The translations under genes and the position numbers were made by a program. Below are positions 61,156 to 64,000 of a stretch of DNA of 64,000 nt, piece by piece. The first letter of the stretch is position 1. Every line of letters starts with the position of its first letter. The notes below the pieces were generated by a model, which searched no databases, was not told the DNA's origin, and worked only from the letters and a program-made list of their open reading frames with translations. Source of the DNA: Sulfidibacter corallicola (GTDB lineage Bacteria; Acidobacteriota; Holophagae; Acanthopleuribacterales; Acanthopleuribacteraceae); the NCBI RefSeq assembly GCF_017498545.1, contig NZ_CP071793.1, positions 620,001-684,000 of the forward strand, read 5' to 3'.

Positions 61156-61547
61156 TATAGACCGCCGCGAAGTAAAAGACTGGACTCGTGAAGGGTTCCC
61201 GGTTCGAAGTTGGGTATTTCCTGGCAATACCGCCGAAATCGCTCGGCAACCAGAAACCCTCCGAGGTGTACCACGCCACCGAAGCTTAAGTTTGGCACCT
61301 TTTGGTCTAGACAATGGGGTCCACTATAGTGTTCGAGAGAATGGGCACTTGGCATTGCCTTCACGGGGGAAGCCATGGCTTCGCTCTTTGTCCCAAAAAT
61401 TCGACGAAGCAGACTTCGCTTCGATTGGTGGAGCAAGCTGCTCCACCTGCTGCAGCTCCGCCCCTCGGGGAATGCGAGTACGCCATGCGTGGATCACTTC
61501 GAGAAGTTCCTTGGGCGGGTTTATCGCCCCGTAAGCATGAGTCCAAA
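61156..61547. repeat. Hairpin-dense, GC-richer intergenic block
   Basis: Several short perfect inverted repeats lie close together: CGAAG/CTTCG at 61405-61418, a nine-base stem around GTGGAGCA-AGC-TGCTCCAC at 61427-61447, CCCC-TC-GGGG at 61461-61470 and GGGCG/CGCCC at 61513-61529. Open frames exist on both strands (up to about 127 codons) but none resembles a known family and they overlap each other. It looks like a structured intergenic or REP-like repetitive element rather than a gene; copy number cannot be judged from one window. Confidence 0.4.
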
Positions 61548-61578
61548 CAAAAAAAGGCGCCCGCCGAGGGCGAGCGCC
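61548..61578 (-). terminator. Rho-independent terminator of the Ig/dockerin gene
   Basis: On the minus strand a GC-rich hairpin (arms GGCGCTCGCC and GGCGGGCGCC, one mismatch, loop CTCG; plus-strand 61556-61578) is followed directly by a run of about seven T (A run at 61549-61555). It begins 38 bases after the TGA of the gene at 61617. Confidence 0.85.
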
Positions 61579-61616
61579 GTTAGATTGCCGAAGAAGTGCG
61601 GGTATCGATTCCGGAA

Positions 61617-64000
61617 TCATTCCCCGGTGTGGATATACATCAGGTCGGTGACGGACACCGTGCGATCTCCGTCCGCGTCCAAGGTGGGATCGACCTGTCC
61701 CCATTGGGCCGCGGCGAAGTGGAGGTCGGCCATGCTGTTGCTGCCGTCGCCGTTGGGATCGCGGGTCTCGGGATGGACCAGCACCACGAAGTTCACGCTC
61801 TCCTCGTCGCCGTTGTGGGTGGCGCGAATGCGGAAGACGGTGGTTTCGGTCAAAACCTCACCCAGTTGGAGACTCGAGCCGTTGCCCACCAACAGGTTGT
61901 CGCGGTACCACTCCAGGGTGCCGCCGCAATTGGATTCCGCGGTGAGTCGCAGCGGTGCCAACCCTTGAACCGTGTGGCGTGAGGTGTGGCGAATGCCCAG
62001 TTGGGAAACCTGGACGGCGATCGCGTTGGAAGTAACCGATCCGCAGTCGTTACTGACCTGGCAGGTATAGTTGGCCTGATCCAAGCTGTCCAAGCCGTCC
62101 AGAACCAACTGATTCGCCGTGGCGCCGCTCAGGGCGACATCGTTTTTGAGCCATTGGTAACGGAGGTCCGCGCCGCTTGCTCCTACCTGGAGCGTGGTGC
62201 CGTCGCCGACACAGAAAGCGCCGCCTCCGGTGGCCGTTTCGATGCTCAACGTCCCATCCATGACCGAGAGTGTATGGGTTGCGGAGGTTGCGGCGCTGCA
62301 GCCGTTCGAGACCACGCAGTCGAATGTGCCCGAATCGGCCACCGCGAGATTGCCGAGAACGTAGGTGGCACCGGTGGCGCTGGGGATCGGCTGGCCGTTC
62401 TTGCGCCATTGGTAACCGAGGCTGGAGCCGGTCGCGTTCACCTGGAAGATGTAGCTGCCGCCGGAACAGCGCTCGATGCTGGTGGGCTGACCGCTGATGG
62501 CGACAGCATTGAAGACGGTCACCGCGACCTGGTTGGAAGTGACGGAACCGCAATCGTTGGCGACGACGCAATGGTAGGTTCCCGAGCTGGCCACCGAGGT
62601 GTTGGTCAGGTTCAGGTCCGCCGCGGTCGCGCCCTGAATGGCGGCGCCGTTGCGATACCACTGGTACGTGGGCGCGCTGCCGCCGGCGCTGACCGACAGG
62701 GTGGTCGCGTCGCCGCTGCACAGCACTTCGCCGACGGGTTGAATGTCGATACTGACCGTTTGGGCGATGTTCAACTGCGCGGTCTCACTCAGGACTTCCT
62801 GGAAGTCGTTGTACACCCGGCAGTGATAGCTCCCCAGATCTCCCTGGCCGGGATTGGTGAGCACCAGCGTTTCGGAGGTCGCGCCGCTGATTGGCGACCC
62901 GTTGCGATACCATTGGTATTGGCGGTCGGTGCCGATGGCGACCACACTGAAGGTCGCGTTCTGACCCGGACACAGGGATTGAGGGGCGGGCTGTTGCTGA
63001 ATCGCCAAGTCCAACACCGGCCGTTCGCAATCTTCCCAGTCGCACGGGTTGTTGTCGATGAAGTCGATCAACGCGTTGAACTTCGGCGAATCCTGCTGGG
63101 TTTGATGGAACTTGGAACCGAAACTGCCGAACTGTCCCTGGGGTTCCACGTAACTGAAGTGACAAATCACCTTACCGCCGCGGGCGAACCATTCGCGGAA
63201 ATAGGGCCCGTAGAGGTCACCCATGCGCGGGTCGCGGTTGGCGCGGTGGAACAAATCGCGAATACCCAGGTGGGAAAAGACCGGACCCACGCCCACCAGG
63301 TGCTGACCCGATTCGTAACCGATCATGTCGATGTTGCGTTGCTGGCACACGGCGGAAAGGGTGCTCATGTGTTCGTAGGCGCTGGCCAGGGCGCCGTGTT
63401 CGGGGGCCCGTGCCCATTCGGGGAAGTGGGTCGGATCGTAGAGCGGGCCGCCTTCGGTGAATTCGCGGAACAGGGTGTTCAAGCCGCCGTCCGCCTCGTT
63501 CAACCAGGTTTCCACGCGGCTTTGGTGGCCTTCGACGCCAAGGTATCCGCCGATGTACGGTGCGATGGCCAGAGCGTCGATATTCTCGTGGCAGGGTGTG
63601 CCGCCGTTCATCTCCGCCCACAGGGGACAGTCCAGAATGATTTCGCTGACGGTGACCGCCTCGTGGAAACCGCCGGCGACCGCGACGACGCGGTCCCGTT
63701 GGGTGCCCCACTCGTCTTTCCAGATGGCGGCGACCTCGCTGGTCCGTTTGCCGTGCCAGTTCAAGCGCTTCGAAAAACCGTCGGCATTGCTGTTGGAGAA
63801 CAGGGCTTCGCCTTGGGCCTGCACCCAGTTGCCCTGGAGGAAGGCGCCGTTCCACACCTCGTTGGAGTATTCCACGTAGATTTTCAGGTCGTCGCGCAGG
63901 TTGGCGCGCGCCAGGGCCGCGAATTGGCGGATGTAGTCGTCGTCGGCCTGGTGGGGCATGTTGACCCAGGGATCGGCGCCCAACATGTTGGCCAATTCGA
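61617..64000 (-). CDS. Secreted multidomain protein, 5' end outside window: glycoside-hydrolase-like domain, five Ig-like repeats, dockerin-like C-terminus
   Basis: The frame is open to the right edge; the apparent start at 63995 is an internal TTG, so the N-terminus lies beyond 64000. Counting from that codon, residues 1-327 resemble a TIM-barrel glycoside hydrolase (EYSNEVWNG with Asn45-Glu46; a second candidate Glu228 in IGYESGQ). Ig-like repeats of about 83-85 residues occupy 328-410, 411-495, 496-579 and 580-664, each with a Cys near the start, a YQW..NG strand and a closing Y.C or F.C. A fifth, more divergent one lies at 665-746. Residues 747-792 hold two dockerin-type EF-hand loops (NGDGSNSMADL and DADGDRTVSVTDL). 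It is likely an extracellular polysaccharide-acting or adhesive protein, unrelated to the PKS. Confidence 0.85.
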   Translation of the reverse strand, partial: ELANMLGADPWVNMPHQADDDYIRQFAALARANLRDDLKIYVEYSNEVWNGAFLQGNWVQAQGEALFSNSNADGFSKRLNWHGKRTSEVAAIWKDEWGTQRDRVVAVAGGFHEAVTVSEIILDCPLWAEMNGGTPCHENIDALAIAPYIGGYLGVEGHQSRVETWLNEADGGLNTLFREFTEGGPLYDPTHFPEWARAPEHGALASAYEHMSTLSAVCQQRNIDMIGYESGQHLVGVGPVFSHLGIRDLFHRANRDPRMGDLYGPYFREWFARGGKVICHFSYVEPQGQFGSFGSKFHQTQQDSPKFNALIDFIDNNPCDWEDCERPVLDLAIQQQPAPQSLCPGQNATFSVVAIGTDRQYQWYRNGSPISGATSETLVLTNPGQGDLGSYHCRVYNDFQEVLSETAQLNIAQTVSIDIQPVGEVLCSGDATTLSVSAGGSAPTYQWYRNGAAIQGATAADLNLTNTSVASSGTYHCVVANDCGSVTSNQVAVTVFNAVAISGQPTSIERCSGGSYIFQVNATGSSLGYQWRKNGQPIPSATGATYVLGNLAVADSGTFDCVVSNGCSAATSATHTLSVMDGTLSIETATGGGAFCVGDGTTLQVGASGADLRYQWLKNDVALSGATANQLVLDGLDSLDQANYTCQVSNDCGSVTSNAIAVQVSQLGIRHTSRHTVQGLAPLRLTAESNCGGTLEWYRDNLLVGNGSSLQLGEVLTETTVFRIRATHNGDEESVNFVVLVHPETRDPNGDGSNSMADLHFAAAQWGQVDPTLDADGDRTVSVTDLMYIHTGE

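Noticed and set aside
61110..61704. Small open frames on both strands in the spacer before the terminator (108-127 codons).
   Set aside because: They overlap one another, cross the hairpin block and show no family motifs or convincing ribosome sites.
63993..63995. TTG as a start codon of the Ig/dockerin protein.
   Set aside because: The frame is open to the window edge, there is no ribosome site or signal peptide, and the first residues already belong to the folded domain; the gene is simply cut.
1..64000. tRNA, rRNA, CRISPR arrays, insertion sequences or integrases.
   Set aside because: No cloverleaf-like, rRNA-like, spaced-repeat or transposase sequences were recognised on either strand by reading; a covariance-model scan was not possible.

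Overview
This is a GC-rich bacterial window in which every convincing gene lies on the minus strand. It is dominated by a modular trans-acyltransferase (trans-AT) polyketide synthase (PKS). Transcription runs from high to low coordinates. Three contiguous PKS genes fill positions 1-56150: PKS-A (3,476 aa), PKS-B (11,788 aa, one unbroken 35.4-kb frame) and PKS-C (at least 3,448 aa, running off the left edge). A and B overlap by four bases (ATGA). B and C are 11 bases apart, with the Shine-Dalgarno sequence of C beginning at the stop codon of B. The three genes therefore look like one translationally coupled operon.

I count 14 ketosynthases (KS), 16 carrier proteins (ACP), 9 ketoreductases (KR), 6 dehydratase-type domains (DH), 3 C-methyltransferases (CMT), one enoylreductase (ER) and no acyltransferase. 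The domain string in biosynthetic order is: A = ACP / KS-KR-ACP / KS-DH-KR-ACP / KS; B = DH*-ACP / KS-KR-CMT-ACP / KS-ACP / KS(third catalytic residue Asn)-DH-KR-ACP-ACP / KS-DH-KR-ACP / KS-KR-ACP / KS-KR-CMT-ACP / KS-DH-CMT-ACP / KS(His to Gln)-KR-ACP; C = ER / KS-DH-KR-ACP / KS-ACP / KS-ACP and onward. Several features depart from textbook modules. One module is split over the A/B junction and has a degenerate DH. One reductive set appears to be spread over two KS units and two proteins (DH+CMT in B7, KR in B8, ER at the N-terminus of C). Two KSs have altered catalytic residues, and there are two KR sequence classes.

Upstream of the PKS, on the same strand, are a class I SAM-dependent methyltransferase (56736-57554, a plausible tailoring enzyme), an exported carboxylesterase of the type-B family (57873-59528) and a small integral-membrane methyltransferase of the isoprenylcysteine-methyltransferase type (60112-60681, GTG start). 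An AT-rich spacer and a hairpin-dense block follow. At the right edge lies the 3' part of a secreted multidomain protein: a glycoside-hydrolase-like domain, about five Ig-like repeats and a C-terminal dockerin-like calcium-binding pair, ending in a clear rho-independent terminator.

The host cannot be fixed from this window. High GC, a giant trans-AT PKS and secreted Ig/dockerin-type proteins would suit an Acidobacteriota (Acanthopleuribacter-like), Planctomycetota or Myxococcota genome; this is inference only. I saw no tRNA, rRNA, CRISPR, transposase or integrase.
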